Below are positions 10,823 to 21,831 of a DNA stretch of 64,000 bases, one piece after another (position 1 is the stretch's first letter; every line of letters begins with the position of its first letter). Under the pieces are notes generated by a model. That model was given only the letters and a program-made list of their open reading frames with translations, did not search any database and was not told the DNA's origin. A program made the translations under genes and the position numbers. The DNA is taken from contig MU006217.1 of assembly GCA_010093685.1 (NCBI GenBank), positions 1,905,644-1,969,643 of the forward strand, read 5' to 3'. Source of the DNA: Ophiobolus disseminans. Its lineage: Eukaryota > Ascomycota > Dothideomycetes > Pleosporales > Phaeosphaeriaceae.

Positions 10823-12915
10823 TCAACAACCAGTACACTTTTTTTTTGAATTCCAATGCACCGCCGCGCTGTAGGTGCTAGGGTACAACAATACGGTCTT
10901 CACCCTTTCCTGCCGAGCCAATTGTACGATTGGTAACTCACACGACGATTTGCCACCTCTTCTCCACACCGAGAGAAGCGTCCTCTCTGGACAGATGAGT
11001 CCTACTGCTAGCCATTCGTCATGCCATTTCGGTAAGCCCAATGGCCAGAAATGGACACCGCTCTTCACGTCGTTTCGAATAGTTTTGTACACTTGTATGC
11101 CCTCCGCAACAAGCGCAAATTGCTTTTCAGAAAGCTTATCGATTCGGCCGCTGAGATACATCCTACGCAACAGACTATTAACAACCGTAAACGCATTCAT
11201 CTCGTCACTCCATTCTTTCTGCGGATATGCCCACGTCCCGCTTTGCTCGGGAGTAATAGCCGAGAACACCGCTACAGCAATGGCACTGTACATGACTGGA
11301 TCTTCCTGATCGCTCGTCGATAAAACCGGGTGAATGGCAAGTATGGCGTAATCCATTCTTTGCGCCCCGCTGGCGCAATTCTCGATGACTAGATCGGGAT
11401 ACTTAGCCAGCAACGTCGATACCCAGGTAAGATACGCCCTGTTGTGGTCGAGTTGCGCCACCCTCGGACTGCATCCGCCGACGTCGCTGCCCTGGATGAT
11501 CTCGATGTTGTAGTCGAATTTGAAATAATCAACGCCCAGGCCAATAAGCCTGTCAGCGACTCCATTCAAATGCTTGCGTACAGCTTCGTGCTGGAATCAA
11601 GCTAGTACCGCCCTCTTTCCTCGGCGTGTTTCCCTCTGTGCCGGAAAAACGCTTCAAGCGGCAATTCGTCTGCAATCTTGGAGTTAACACCAACAGATTC
11701 CGGCTCGAGCCACACTCCCGGCGTCAACCCCGCATCTCTGAGCTCTCGCAGCATAGTATCGAACCCAGATGAAAAGCGCTTCGGACACGGTTCCCATGCT
11801 CCAATGTCGTCCCACCAGTTGCTGTCGTTCGAGTACCACCCCACGTCGATGACGAAGTACTCTGCGCCAGCTTTCACCGCAGGCGCGATTAAGTTTCGAA
11901 CCTTGAGTTCGTCGGGGTCGCCCATGAGGCAGTGCATGTAATCGTTGAATATGACGGGAAGGTTTTCGTTATCTGGATGCGGGCGTCTGATGCGTCGTCT
12001 ATAGGCTGTCATTGCTTGGAACGCTGTATCTGGACTATCATAGACGTGACAGATAGCTGTCAGGACGGTAGTAAATTCCTCGCCTGGCTGGAGCTCTAAC
12101 ATCTATTAGTGATTGTTGCTCGTCGGACTGCTGAGCGCAACGTAGATATGTGAGTTCTAGTCCCTGATTTCCTATTTGTTGTTTTCGACTTGCCATAGCC
12201 ATGTGTCGGCAGTTGTTTTATTGCGCAACATCCCCATTGGCAGGTATGTTCCGGTGGAAAACGTTCCCTGGTTCGAACGTGAGAAGGTGGAGGGTGATGA
12301 GGGGTATGAGCTTGGGAGACAGTGATCTAGACCAATGGAGGGGAGCGTGTGGTCAGTCCATTGGGCTTCGCGGAACCACGAACTAATTGCCGTTGAGAGG
12401 GTGTAGTCATGCCACCACGGTTTGGAGTCTTTAGTCAGACCGCCAACGGCTAGAGATGAAAGGGAAGTGACAGAGATAGTCTCCTTTGAGCCGTTTTGGA
12501 TCATCGCCTCTGCTCGCAGGACTGGAACGTGATCGAATATCGTGAAGATCGACGTTACATAGACACCGGACGTGTCATCGTTGGTAGCGATCTCACAATA
12601 TCTCGCCTCCGCTTCGCTCCATTGTCGATGCGAGATGTATTTTAGTCTTTGAGCCCAGTATATCGACACAAGGGCTTTGGAGGTCTTGGACCAGTTGGAA
12701 TTGCCTTCTCCTGCGAGTCGAAGCTGATGGATGGGCAAGAGTGATTCATTGGACTTGCGCTCGACGGCAGCTGAATTCGTAGGCTGGATAGTGGCGATGC
12801 TGTCAATGTCGTCTTCGGATACTGCGAGTTCGATTAATAATGCATTTGTATTCCAGGTGAAAGACTTCGCCATCTTAGTGATGGATGGTTGCAAAACATG
12901 GTACCGTCTGATCAC
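10823..12915 (-). pseudogene. GH36 alpha-galactosidase gene, disrupted
   Basis: Three pieces together make a GH36 enzyme, which removes alpha-galactosyl groups from oligosaccharides. Piece 1 (12915-12175) holds the N-terminal beta-domain with WFREAQW, GLDHC and FSTGTYLPMGML. Piece 2 (12102-11605) starts the TIM barrel (NDYMHCLMGDP, WLEPESVG). Piece 3 (about 11590-10823) holds the nucleophile motif YFKFDYN and the ENCASG and SDQEDP elements near the acid/base. Pieces 1 and 2 share one frame interrupted by TAG 12172-12174, TAG 12157-12159 and adjacent TAA-TAG 12103-12108. The sequence between these stops still reads as family sequence (YVALSSPT). Another TAG lies at 11602-11604, followed within about 15 bases by a one-base frameshift. 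Candidate upstream exons reach about 13118 but are uncertain. An 87-base GTCGAA..AATAG intron could hide the first stops, but not the last stop and shift. Confidence 0.8.
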
Positions 12916-13204
12916 TCATATGGAGACTGCCAATGTATCACAAGACAGGCCACTTACATGTTGTTCGGCTTGACAGAGCATGTGAAGGGCCTATCTTTTG
13001 CGAGGGTGGATCTGTGGTCTCAATCCTAATGTAAGCTGTATGACGAGGTGACTTCGGGAGGACTATTTACCTGTATCCAGCATTCAAATTTCATGGTCGT
13101 TCCCGCCTTGTGCAGCATCCCGTGTGGTGCGACGTTGCATAGAAATATAAGTGTATGAAGTGATGGCAATACTGTTGCAGCCATACTTCACTCCACTCGT
13201 GCTT

Positions 13205-13384
13205 TTAATCTCTCTTCACTCTCGTCCAGTTCATTGCGTAACGACGCAGCAGCAGCACCCCGATCAAGAAGACATACAGTGCCCAAAAAGTAGACGGATC
13301 TAAATCCCCGATGTTGAGATTCCATGTGCTTTTCGACGCTTCGTCGGCTTTGTTGAGCTTTGTGCGTGATTGGTCAGCTTTCAT
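13205..13384 (-). CDS. 59-residue single-pass membrane microprotein (candidate)
   Basis: An uninterrupted frame of 59 codons plus stop, beginning MKADQSRTK. It has a charged N-terminal half (four Lys, three Asp/Glu and an Arg in the first 18 residues), one clear membrane segment at about 33-46 (FWALYVFLIGVLLL), then a basic C-terminus RRYAMNWTRVKRD that would favour the cytosolic side. The order of charge, hydrophobic helix and positive end is what a real tail-anchored microprotein looks like. A TATATATT-like element lies about 130 bases upstream on the same strand. I recognise no family. It could instead be the last exon of a longer gene, though the upstream sequence shows no obvious acceptor in frame. 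Confidence 0.45.
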   Translation of the reverse strand: MKADQSRTKLNKADEASKSTWNLNIGDLDPSTFWALYVFLIGVLLLRRYAMNWTRVKRD

Positions 13385-13632
13385 ATTGAATATGCCTTTA
13401 GAGTGAAGCTGATGAGATATCTAGAAAAAATTGAAGTGATCGAGGGGCTGGTGGTTGCCTGTGAGTTCGAGATGCTAAGAGAATGAACGATCTGAATGAG
13501 ATGATGGCGAGGAGGTAATATATAAAAGGGCTGGTGTACGCGCAATGGCACCGAGTTGGTGTCGCGAAGAATCTTGGTAACCTACGTATATGTCTCAACC
13601 CCCCTCAGTTGTTAACACCAAGCAACACCAAA

Positions 13633-14208
13633 TTATCTAATCCCATCCCCCCACCTTCCAACCCCACTATCCTTCCTTCCCTTCCTTCCTCTGGTCCCCT
13701 TCTCCTCGCCACTTCCGGGCGTAAATAATTCCGCACTCAAAACCAACACTGCCGGCACCACCGCCAGCGCATCTAACACACCGCTGCGATTCCGCTTACT
13801 CTGGTGATTCAAGTCCATCGCGCTCGCTACCTCGCGGCTCTTGAGTATCGAGGGCCGCACGCGGGGCCAGTCTTCGCTTGTGCGTGATTTTGTGGAGGGA
13901 GGGTCGTGCGATACCGATGAGGTTGATGAAGAGCGTGGACGAAAGGGTGAGAAGGATGAAAGGCTGTGTGCGCGGATGCGAATGTGGCTGTGGGAGGGCG
14001 GTGGTGATGACGATGATGGGGAGTCGCGCGGTGGTGATGGGAGACGCGGTAACGGAATGTTGATCTCTGTATATAGTGGTTCGTCGTATTCTGGCTTTTT
14101 GGAGTCGCAGTCGAGAATCGGTGTTGTGAGAACCGGCGCGTCGGATTCATGGGTTGGTGAGGGTGTTGTGGGGGCCAAAGGCATTGTTGAGATTGTTCGT
14201 TGCTCCAT
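13633..14208 (-). CDS. Ser/Pro-rich protein with C-terminal hydrophobic segment
   Basis: 191 aa, single exon, start MEQRTIST. The first 130 residues are low-complexity (Ser/Pro/Arg/His) and probably disordered. A conserved-looking hydrophobic stretch (GVLDALAVVPAVLVLSAELF, about 143-162) follows, then a basic Gly/Arg/Lys tail. It may be membrane-associated through this segment. No enzymatic motif is visible and I cannot assign a function. The upstream region at 14209-14400 would carry its promoter. Confidence 0.55.
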   Translation of the reverse strand: MEQRTISTMPLAPTTPSPTHESDAPVLTTPILDCDSKKPEYDEPLYTEINIPLPRLPSPPRDSPSSSSPPPSHSHIRIRAHSLSSFSPFRPRSSSTSSVSHDPPSTKSRTSEDWPRVRPSILKSREVASAMDLNHQSKRNRSGVLDALAVVPAVLVLSAELFTPGSGEEKGTRGRKGRKDSGVGRWGDGIR

Positions 14209-15261
14209 CGCGATTTCTGAATTTGGGGATTGAAGTCGGTGGAGGAGGATTAAACAGGGTTATAAAGGCGCGACTTTGTTGCTGCCTTTTTGGTTGCGCC
14301 GCTTTGAGGCTGATTGCTGCTGCTCCCTCGGTTTCGTAACACAGCCACCTTTTCCTGTTAGCTTCTGACTACAAACTGCCAACAGCAACCTTTTTTGATA
14401 CTAGAAAGCAAATGAGGCGATTTGACGAGTATTGTAAGCACAGTACAATGTTCAAAAAGCCGACAAGTATACCCCGAAATTTGGAACGTGGCGCAAATCT
14501 TGTTGTCATCCAGCGTACCGTACTCAAGAAATAGGGATGTAAGCAACACAACGCGCGAGCGCGTCGCGCTCTGCTTATATGTATCCCTAGCTGCCCATTG
14601 CCCCAAAACCGTGTCTTGCATAAGCCTGTGCGTCTCAGCCGCAGGTATCTTGCGTTGGGGGCTGCCGAGCCCGTCTTACATCCAGGGTATCAAGCGTATA
14701 CAATAGTAAGCCTCTCGATCCAGCATAAGCCCTGAATCACTTCGCATGGAGGTAAACCTTGGGCAAGGCTCAAGGGGAGTAGCAGAGTACTATATTCAAG
14801 GCACGCTTTACAAACAAGGCGCACAGCCACGTGTCGGCCCGTAGGCTTACCACCACGCACACTCAGCGATCTACCAGCCATATTAGCTACCTTATGCAGC
14901 CATAGCAAGCTACGACCGCTGTCCTTGCTCAAGTAATAACGCGTTGAGTGGTTGAGGCATATAGGACAGAGGATGGTAAAGTAGAGAGTGTTGGCTTGGC
15001 GGAAAATGGGCTGCTCGGTCGGGGGTTCCTTCGCACCCGACGCTAGCAGTTGCTTAGTAATAAGCCGAGGCCGCCCCGAACGCCACCAAGCGAGCCTTTG
15101 GTACTGTCAAAGGAGCTAGTGCTAGCCCTCGACCCAACTCCTAGAGTTGACTATATCGATGCCGAAATCACCGGATCACCACCTGCCTACAGTCGCACGC
15201 CCTCTGGCTTCATACAGGACGTGACGTGCGCCATCTTTAGCTGTCCAGGGTATCGTCCGTT
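14209..15261. other. Long spacer upstream of the cluster regulator, with possible gene fragment
   Basis: About 1050 bases. On the minus strand a frame of about 135 codons (roughly 15095-14690) contains CPIC and, about 50 residues later, CKAC, a zinc-knuckle-like spacing, but it has no recognisable domain and no good gene model. A CACGTG hexamer lies at 14828-14833. This could be a relic of a mobile element or gene. The promoter of the Zn2Cys6 gene must lie in the right part. Confidence 0.3.
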
Positions 15262-17729
15262 ATGGCCGAGCGAGTGCCCGATGGACGAAGCAGGCGGCCG
15301 GCAACGTAAGCTGAACTTCCGCATGCATAGAAGTTCTCAAATTAAATGAACTACAGGTCGTGTTTGCTGTGTAGAAAACGGAAAATCCGGTGCAATCACG
15401 AAACCCCATGTAGCAACTGCCTCCGCGCACGAAATGAGAACTGCGTCTATGAATCTAACAACCAGCCGATGCCAATCTCCCGCGCCCGTCTTAGCCAGGT
15501 CCAAACGGCGCCAGCTCCCAGGCCTCAAGAGTCAGTTCCGCTTGCCAGTGCTTCCAGTGCCAGCGGCTCAACACTTCTAAACCATGCGTCAAGGTCACTG
15601 GAGGCCAGTTCTACAGCTGCATCGACACCTCCGAGTCAGTCCTCAGTACTGGACGCCGAGTCGATGAGGTTGAAGCTTAGGATCCGAGACCTTGAGGACC
15701 AGCTATCCCAATTGGCCTCGAGGCCCGTAGATTCATCTCACGAAAACCCCAACTCCAACATTCAAACCCTCAACTCAACGATTGGTGGCACTTTTCATGT
15801 CCACTGTGAAGGTAGCTCGCTGGGTCAGCAACCGGCAATTGCCCGGAGTGTTACCCACAAGACACGTTTGTTTGGTCAAAGTCACTGGGCCGTTAATGGA
15901 GTCCTGCTGGTAAGACTCCTGCTACACGCTCTGATCGTCTTGAAACAAGGTGGCTGATCAACGCAAGATTCGGGATGTCTTCGAATCTATTGATGCACAC
16001 TCGCGACCAGAGACGACAAAGGCCTGGTCTGGGATCGAGCGATGTAAATCTCTGGCAAGGTTCATCAAACCGCAGCGGACATTTTCGTGGCTATCTTCAT
16101 CTACGCCCAACTTGCCACCCAAAGAAATTTCCGATGCCCTGGTAGACTGCTACCTTAGGTCGACCGAGTCTATTCATCGCATCTTGCACATCCCGACTTT
16201 CCACCGGGACTACGAAGCAGTCTGGATATCCAACATGGCTGCTGCCGACAGAGCATTTGTGATTCAGCTGTCGCTCGTGCTTGCCATCGGTGCAGTGACA
16301 TATGATGAACATTTTTCGTTGCGCACCTCGGCTACTCAATGGGTCTGTGCCGCGCGAAGCTGGCTGTCGGAACCCAAATCCAAGTCACAGCTTGATATTC
16401 AAACGCTTCAGATCGGCCTTCTCTTCCTGGTTGCTCAGGAAAGGCTGGGCTTGGTCGAAGATTCGACCTGGATATCGGTCGGGGCACTACTTAGAAAAGC
16501 CATCTACATGGGACTGCATCGAGATCCCGCATTCCTACCCAAAAGAACAACATTGGCCGCTGAGATGCGGCGAAGGCTATGGAACACCATTTTGGAGATG
16601 ACCCTGCAATCGAGTTTGACGTCTGGGGGACCTCCTTTCATCTCCCTTGATGACTTCGATACGGCACCTCCAGGTAACTTTGATGACGATCAAATCATGA
16701 CCGAGGATCCCGTGCCACAGCCACCAAATTCCTTTACACAGGTCTCCATTGCGATAGCGTTCCGCGAGACTTTTCCGCAACGCCTAGCCGTGGTGAAATT
16801 CCTAAACGATCTCGCGTCTCCTGTCGCCTATGACAAGACTCTTCAACTTGACGCCAGGCTCCGCACGGCTTATAAATCACTGGGACGTACGTTGTTAGCT
16901 TATAGTCGCTCAACCACAGTAGCCCCTGCGCCTTCGCCTTACGAGATTCGAATGGCCGATTTCATTATGCATCGATACCTGTTGTCTCTCCATGCTCCCT
17001 ACTTCGGTGCATCGTTCAGTGAGACGGTCTACGCCTTTTCTCGCAAGGTGGTCGTAGAATCGTCGCTGAAAATCTGGCGCGCGGGTTATCCGGTAACAAT
17101 CAACAACAGTTCGCTTGTGCCAGAGGCAAATGAATTGCAACGACTCATCACTTGCTCGTCGGGATTCTATCCAGCCGGTGCTATCCATGCCGCATTCCTC
17201 ATCGCCATAGACCTCCGGATGCAGCTGAAGGAAGATGAAAGCATTGAACCTGCTCCACTGCGACCCGACTTGCTATCTGTCATTTATGAGTCCAAACAAT
17301 GGTGTCTACAGGTCATCAAGGCTGGAGAAACTAGCGTAAAGGGTTATCTGCTCATGAGTATCATTACGACCCAAATCGAAGGACTCATGCATGGACTCAG
17401 AGAAGGCGAGATCACCAGTCGAATGATTAAGGCTGTGGAAGAAGTGGAAGAGAAATGCATGCCCATGCTAACAGCCATGGCGTCAGAATACCAAGTCCCT
17501 AGAAACGAGTTCGGTGACGCACCTCAACCGATGGACTTAGCAAAAGACAATGAGACCATGGGGGACTTTGGATGCATGGTGAGTTAACATGGCCCTTTAA
17601 ACATACAGCTTATTGTTATACTAACTCCACTGTCAGCCATCGGATACTCTTTTCGATTTCGCGAATACGGAGCCGATGGCTTGGATGTTTAATGATAATC
17701 CTAGCATGGGTATGCCATCACTTTGGTGA
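15262..17729 (+). CDS. Zn2Cys6 transcription factor (putative cluster regulator)
   Basis: Model join(15262..15305,15357..15909,15950..17578,17637..17729), 772 aa. The start MAERVPDG is chosen because splicing at GTAAGC (15306) onto 15357 reads directly into the zinc cluster: SCLLCRKRKIRC, then C..C..C completes the six cysteines at about residues 16-44. A Ser-rich linker and a short coiled coil (LKLRIRDLEDQL) follow. The middle-homology region (fungal-specific transcription factor domain, about 250-500) includes HIPTFHRDY and a RRRLWNTI element. The second intron is only 40 bases, shorter than usual. The last exon adds DTLFDFANTEP. It starts the biosynthetic block and is the natural candidate for a pathway-specific activator; the target is inferred from position only. 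Confidence 0.85.
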
Positions 17730-18016
17730 GTAGTGGCTACACGTGAGGAATGCGAATCTCTTTATAGGCCTATTTCCTTGCCGTTCAGACTTTCTTCTGT
17801 TCACACTAGATGGCTGAGGTAATCTTCGGTTCGAGACAGCGAGCAACGACTCCTCACAGTTGTGCATGGTGCATGGTGCATGTCTTCGCAGTACTGAACT
17901 GAATTGGTAACAACCTTTCCAAAAACATCGAAGGCTTTCAGCTCGTGCTAATATGAACTGCTGTCTACCTCCAAGTACGTCTAGTATCACCATCCGGACC
18001 TATCATGGGATCCTGC

Positions 18017-19470
18017 CTACGCCTTTTTATACTCAATGATTGAGAAATCTCCAAAAGATGCCCTATGCACACCTGAGACTTTCAATCCCGCCCTCTCAGC
18101 AATCTTATTGAAGCCATCAATTGTCCGCTCCTTGCCACCAATGGTCGACAGCAGCAAGTCCACCATGGCCGTGGGCCGACTTGGCGGGTTGCTTAGCACC
18201 GTCTCCCCGATGAGAAGCCTGCTGTCCGGCGCCATGGCATTGCTAAGGTGCGTCAAGATCCGGATGCACTCTTTGTCGCTAAAGTCGTGGAGACAGCGAC
18301 GGATAATGTATACCAGAGCACCTGGGAACGATCATGTCAGCACAGATAGAACCATATATGCGCCCGAGTGCTGCATAGTAATAGTAATAGACGGGTACTT
18401 ACCCTTGATAGGCTGCTCGTTGAAGAAATCCATGCCCACCATCTTCGGACCCGCTTTACTCTCCCTTGCCATACCCTTGACCACCTCAATCACTTCAGGC
18501 AAATCCTGCAACACGCAGCGCTCGAGAGGCAGCCCCGGAGTATCCTTACAGATCGCCTCGAGTGTGTGTCCCTTGGCACCACCCACATCGACGACTAAAG
18601 CGCGATCGGTGTCTGCGTCCTTGGCCGCGGCGGCAGTGGCGATCCAGCTATAGTCGTACACACCCGCCAGCGGGTACATGTTCTCCATGGACGACATGGC
18701 GAGCGCCATGTTGGAGACGCGCTCCGGCTGCGCGTACATGATCTCGGTGGCCGTCAGCTCGGGCTGGCCTTCGGCGGATGCCTTGATACTGTGTAGGCGA
18801 CCCGACGGCTCATGCGCCCCGTATGTGTCGAAGTAGCGCGGCATGTGGACGAAAGACGGGAGGTACTCATCGAACCTAATCGGTGGGGATAGGTGTTAGA
18901 AGGTGGACCGTTGGTTCCCAAGGTCGCTGAGTGAAATGCCTGGGGTGCGAAAAAGAGACTTTGGGAGCTTACCCGATCATGAGCATGGCGCTGAGCGGGT
19001 TGACGCTCGCGTATGGCCGGGATCGTGCGGTATGGGCGACTTGATCTGCGCCCTCTTGCTTCAGCATGCCGGTGGCAACTAAGAACCAGCAGAGGCGGGC
19101 TACATGGGATCAGCCAGTGTATTTAAAACCGGAATGCACACTCACTAATAAGACTCTCGTCGCCGCCAACCTTGGCAGCGAGCTCTTTGTACGAGATGGT
19201 GCCCTCGGTGGGCAGGTTCTCGAAAACATTCCACTTCAGCAGGAGCCGAATGGCCGTGCACTGCACAAAGCCCATCATCATGTCGTTGAGGTCATCGGTC
19301 GGTCGATTCACCACCTCGACAGTGCTCCTGAGCGTGTCAACAAGTTTGGCATGGCTCTGAGGCGAGGCATTTGTCCCAGCTCGGAGATCGCTGGCGGCCT
19401 CTGTGAGTTTGGCTGCTAGAGCTTCGAGCTTTTCTGCAGCTGCAGAGTTGGGCAGAATGGCGGCTGGCAT
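18017..19470 (-). CDS. Methyltransferase-fold protein (O-methyltransferase family; possible pericyclase)
   Basis: Model complement(join(18017..18321,18403..18875,18973..19099,19146..19470)), 409 aa; all introns GT..AG and in phase. It has the plant/fungal O-methyltransferase layout: helical dimerisation domain with a winged-helix region (LLLKWNVFENLP, KELAAKVGGDESLI), then a SAM-binding Rossmann fold with VVDVGGAKGH at about residue 245. The C-terminal CLHDFSD (about 317-323) sits where the family's catalytic His lies, so methyl transfer is not excluded. In fungal 2-pyridone clusters with this gene set, proteins of this fold (LepI, IccD, PdxI types) use SAM to catalyse pericyclic reactions instead of methylation. 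The context here favours that reading, as inference. It is convergent with the regulator gene and codirectional with the OYE-like gene. Confidence 0.85.
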
Positions 19471-20357
19471 TGTGGGATTGGTTGGATGGTTTGTTCGAGA
19501 TGGAATGCAATGAGGAGATCGCTTGAGCTTGAAATGAACGAAGTCTAGTACTTTGATAGCCTCTATGATAATTGAGCACGATGCTATAACTTCGGACAAA
19601 ACATTCGCACACATTTGTCTCACTGATAGGGTCGGCTCGCTCGGGCGAACAGCGAGATCCCGAACCCCGACAGCATACCTAACATCGAGCCTCTCTGCTA
19701 TGATTGTCAATCGCCTTGCGCAAGTTGGTAAAATGCAGGGGTCATCAAGACCCTTGCGGAAAATACTTAGTGACGGGCTCGGGCTATCTGAGCCGGCACA
19801 CCGATCCCGCCGCGAGTTTTCCGTAGCCCCACTCATGACGAAGTAAGGGTGAGATCTGAGGTACTTCCGGGTTGTCGCTACAATTCCCGCTTCGCGACTT
19901 CGTCATTGAGAAGTTTGTCATTGCCTCTGCAGATCTCAATTTAGTAAGAGAAATCACAATGTATGATGTCGAGCAGGGTCAACTCGCTTAGGCTACTAAA
20001 TCGGGCTGATAGCACGCCTTAAAGAATCTCGCGCGACACCCTAAAGGTCCTTAGGTACGCTATATGGATTTCTCGTTGCGTGTGATGGGTGTAACACTCA
20101 CTAAGACTTAGATGGGGAATAAGTTGATGCTGCCAGGTCGCATGTAGAATAGAAATTACAAGTTCATGTCTAACTGCAAGTTGTAATTCACGTGGCAAGG
20201 TAGGATGCTGATGTGAAACCTGAGATGCGAAACTTCAAATGAGCATTGAGTACTACTAGATACATTTTCCAATTAGAAAGCTGTCAAGGTATTGAAAGGC
20301 TTTAGAAGCGTGTCTCAATCCTTTTCTACCCAGCTACCTGCACCGGTTTTGAAAAGA
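19471..20357. promoter_or_regulatory. Upstream region of the methyltransferase-fold gene
   Basis: About 890 bases between two minus-strand cluster genes. It contains a CAGGGGT heptamer at 19736-19742, also found in two other cluster promoters, a CACGTG at 20189-20194, and an 8-base inverted repeat (AATTACAA at 20154, TTGTAATT at 20181). No gene recognised. Confidence 0.35.
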
Positions 20358-21831
20358 TCAATGGAGCTTCTTAAACCACAAGACTAGAGCCACCAAGATT
20401 GTCAAGCTTATGATCTGCGCCACCCGTCTCTTTCGGTTTGTGACTGAGCTGTCACCCGGTGTAGACCCCAATAGTTTGATTTGTTTGGTGTACCAATCCT
20501 GGCATCGGAACTCAGTCAGCAATCATCTCGGCGCTTTCATTAGGGGTGTGAATGTGGAACTCACCCTCTCTGGGCCCACACCAACGAGCTTGATACCAAG
20601 GAGTTTGGCAGCCCTTCCCGGTGGAATTCTCTTCACGTGTTGGACTGCATCATGCTGCCGTATATCAGGGTTTAGTATCAACGTGCGTGGAAGCAGTGGA
20701 TTCATGACTGCTGGTCTTGCAACCCCAATTAGGTCACAACAGTTGTCAGCTAAGGCCGCTTCCATACCGTGGCGCGAGCGAAACCCGCCCGTGACCATGA
20801 GTGGAAGATCTCGAAACTTGGCGCGAACTGCTTGGGCAAATTCGATGAAGAAGGCCTCGCGCGCGACTGTGCTGGCTTTGTTCACCTGCGCACCGAGTCC
20901 CGTGTTGAAGGTCGGGTCCTCGAAGCTACCGCCACTGATCTCGAGGAAGTCGATTCCCGCTTCAGTGATGGCCCTGATTTGTTCTATGCAGTCGTCCATA
21001 CCGGCGACGCTTCCAACATCGACAGAGTTCAGCTTAAGTCCCACACAAAAGCCCGGCGGGACCGCTGCCCGAACGGCGCAGATGACTTCGACTACAATAC
21101 GAGCGCGAGCTCGAGCACTGCCACCGTAAGAATCCGTACGGATATTGCATCGTGGTGACAGGAACTGGGCTAGCAGATATCCGTGCGCCGCATGCAGCTC
21201 AACGCCTGCAAACCCAGCAGCCGCCATCAGACGTGCAGCATTGGCGAAGTTCCGGATAGTGGCGTGGATCTCGGCGATCGTCATGGCACGCGGCGTGCCA
21301 AAGACGAAGGAGTTAAGCATTCGAGGCGTGAACCCACTGCCAAAGTCTAAGGGGATTGCGCTGGGCGCCACAGTTTCCTTGCCGAAGGCAATTTGTCGTC
21401 CAGGATGGCATAGCTGGACCAAGGCATGGCATTTTCCGTTATTTGAACACGCATTGGACCAAGATGTGAAGGCTGTAAGTGTGGTGGCCTCGGGCAAGGC
21501 GCTGTTGACGGCAAAGTCATATGGATCGCCGAGATGAGCTGGGTCGACTTGCACGTTGCCTATGATATTCCCATCAGTCAGGACAGCACAACATGGAACA
21601 AAGAAGGGATGACCTTGAAGAAAATTGCAGCAAAGGACTTGCCATACCTGTTATGATAAGTCCCCATCCACCCTGAGCCCATTTCTGATAAGCAGCCATG
21701 CATTCTTGATTGCCAGGCAAATTATTTTCACTAGCCTTGCCCAGACACTCTGCCATGGCTGCTTTTACTAGTCGATTTGGCAGCTCCAGACCACATTTCA
21801 GACGAATTGACTTTGAAAGAGTGAGCTCCAT
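20358..21831 (-). CDS. Old-yellow-enzyme-like NADH:flavin oxidoreductase with C-terminal membrane anchor
   Basis: Model complement(join(20358..20498,20565..21559,21648..21831)), 439 aa; introns start GTATGG and GTGAGT and keep phase. The start MELTLSKS is chosen over an ATG at 21903 because the OYE fold begins there. FMN TIM-barrel signatures are present: ELHAAHGYLLAQFLSP, TDSYGG, LEISGG, VTGGFRSRHGME and DLIGVARPA. The last exon adds DWYTKQ and then a hydrophobic segment (IISLTILVALVLW), suggesting attachment to a membrane such as the ER. Members reduce activated alkenes. In ilicicolin H biosynthesis an OYE-like enzyme epimerises the decalin product, and this gene sits in the equivalent gene set, so that role is a reasonable inference. 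It is divergent from the P450 gene. Confidence 0.87.

Noticed and set aside
12103..12189. An 87-base GTCGAA..AATAG intron hiding four stops in the GH36 gene
   Set aside because: Poor donor, and the segment still encodes conserved family sequence; the stop at 11602 and the following frameshift remain in any case.
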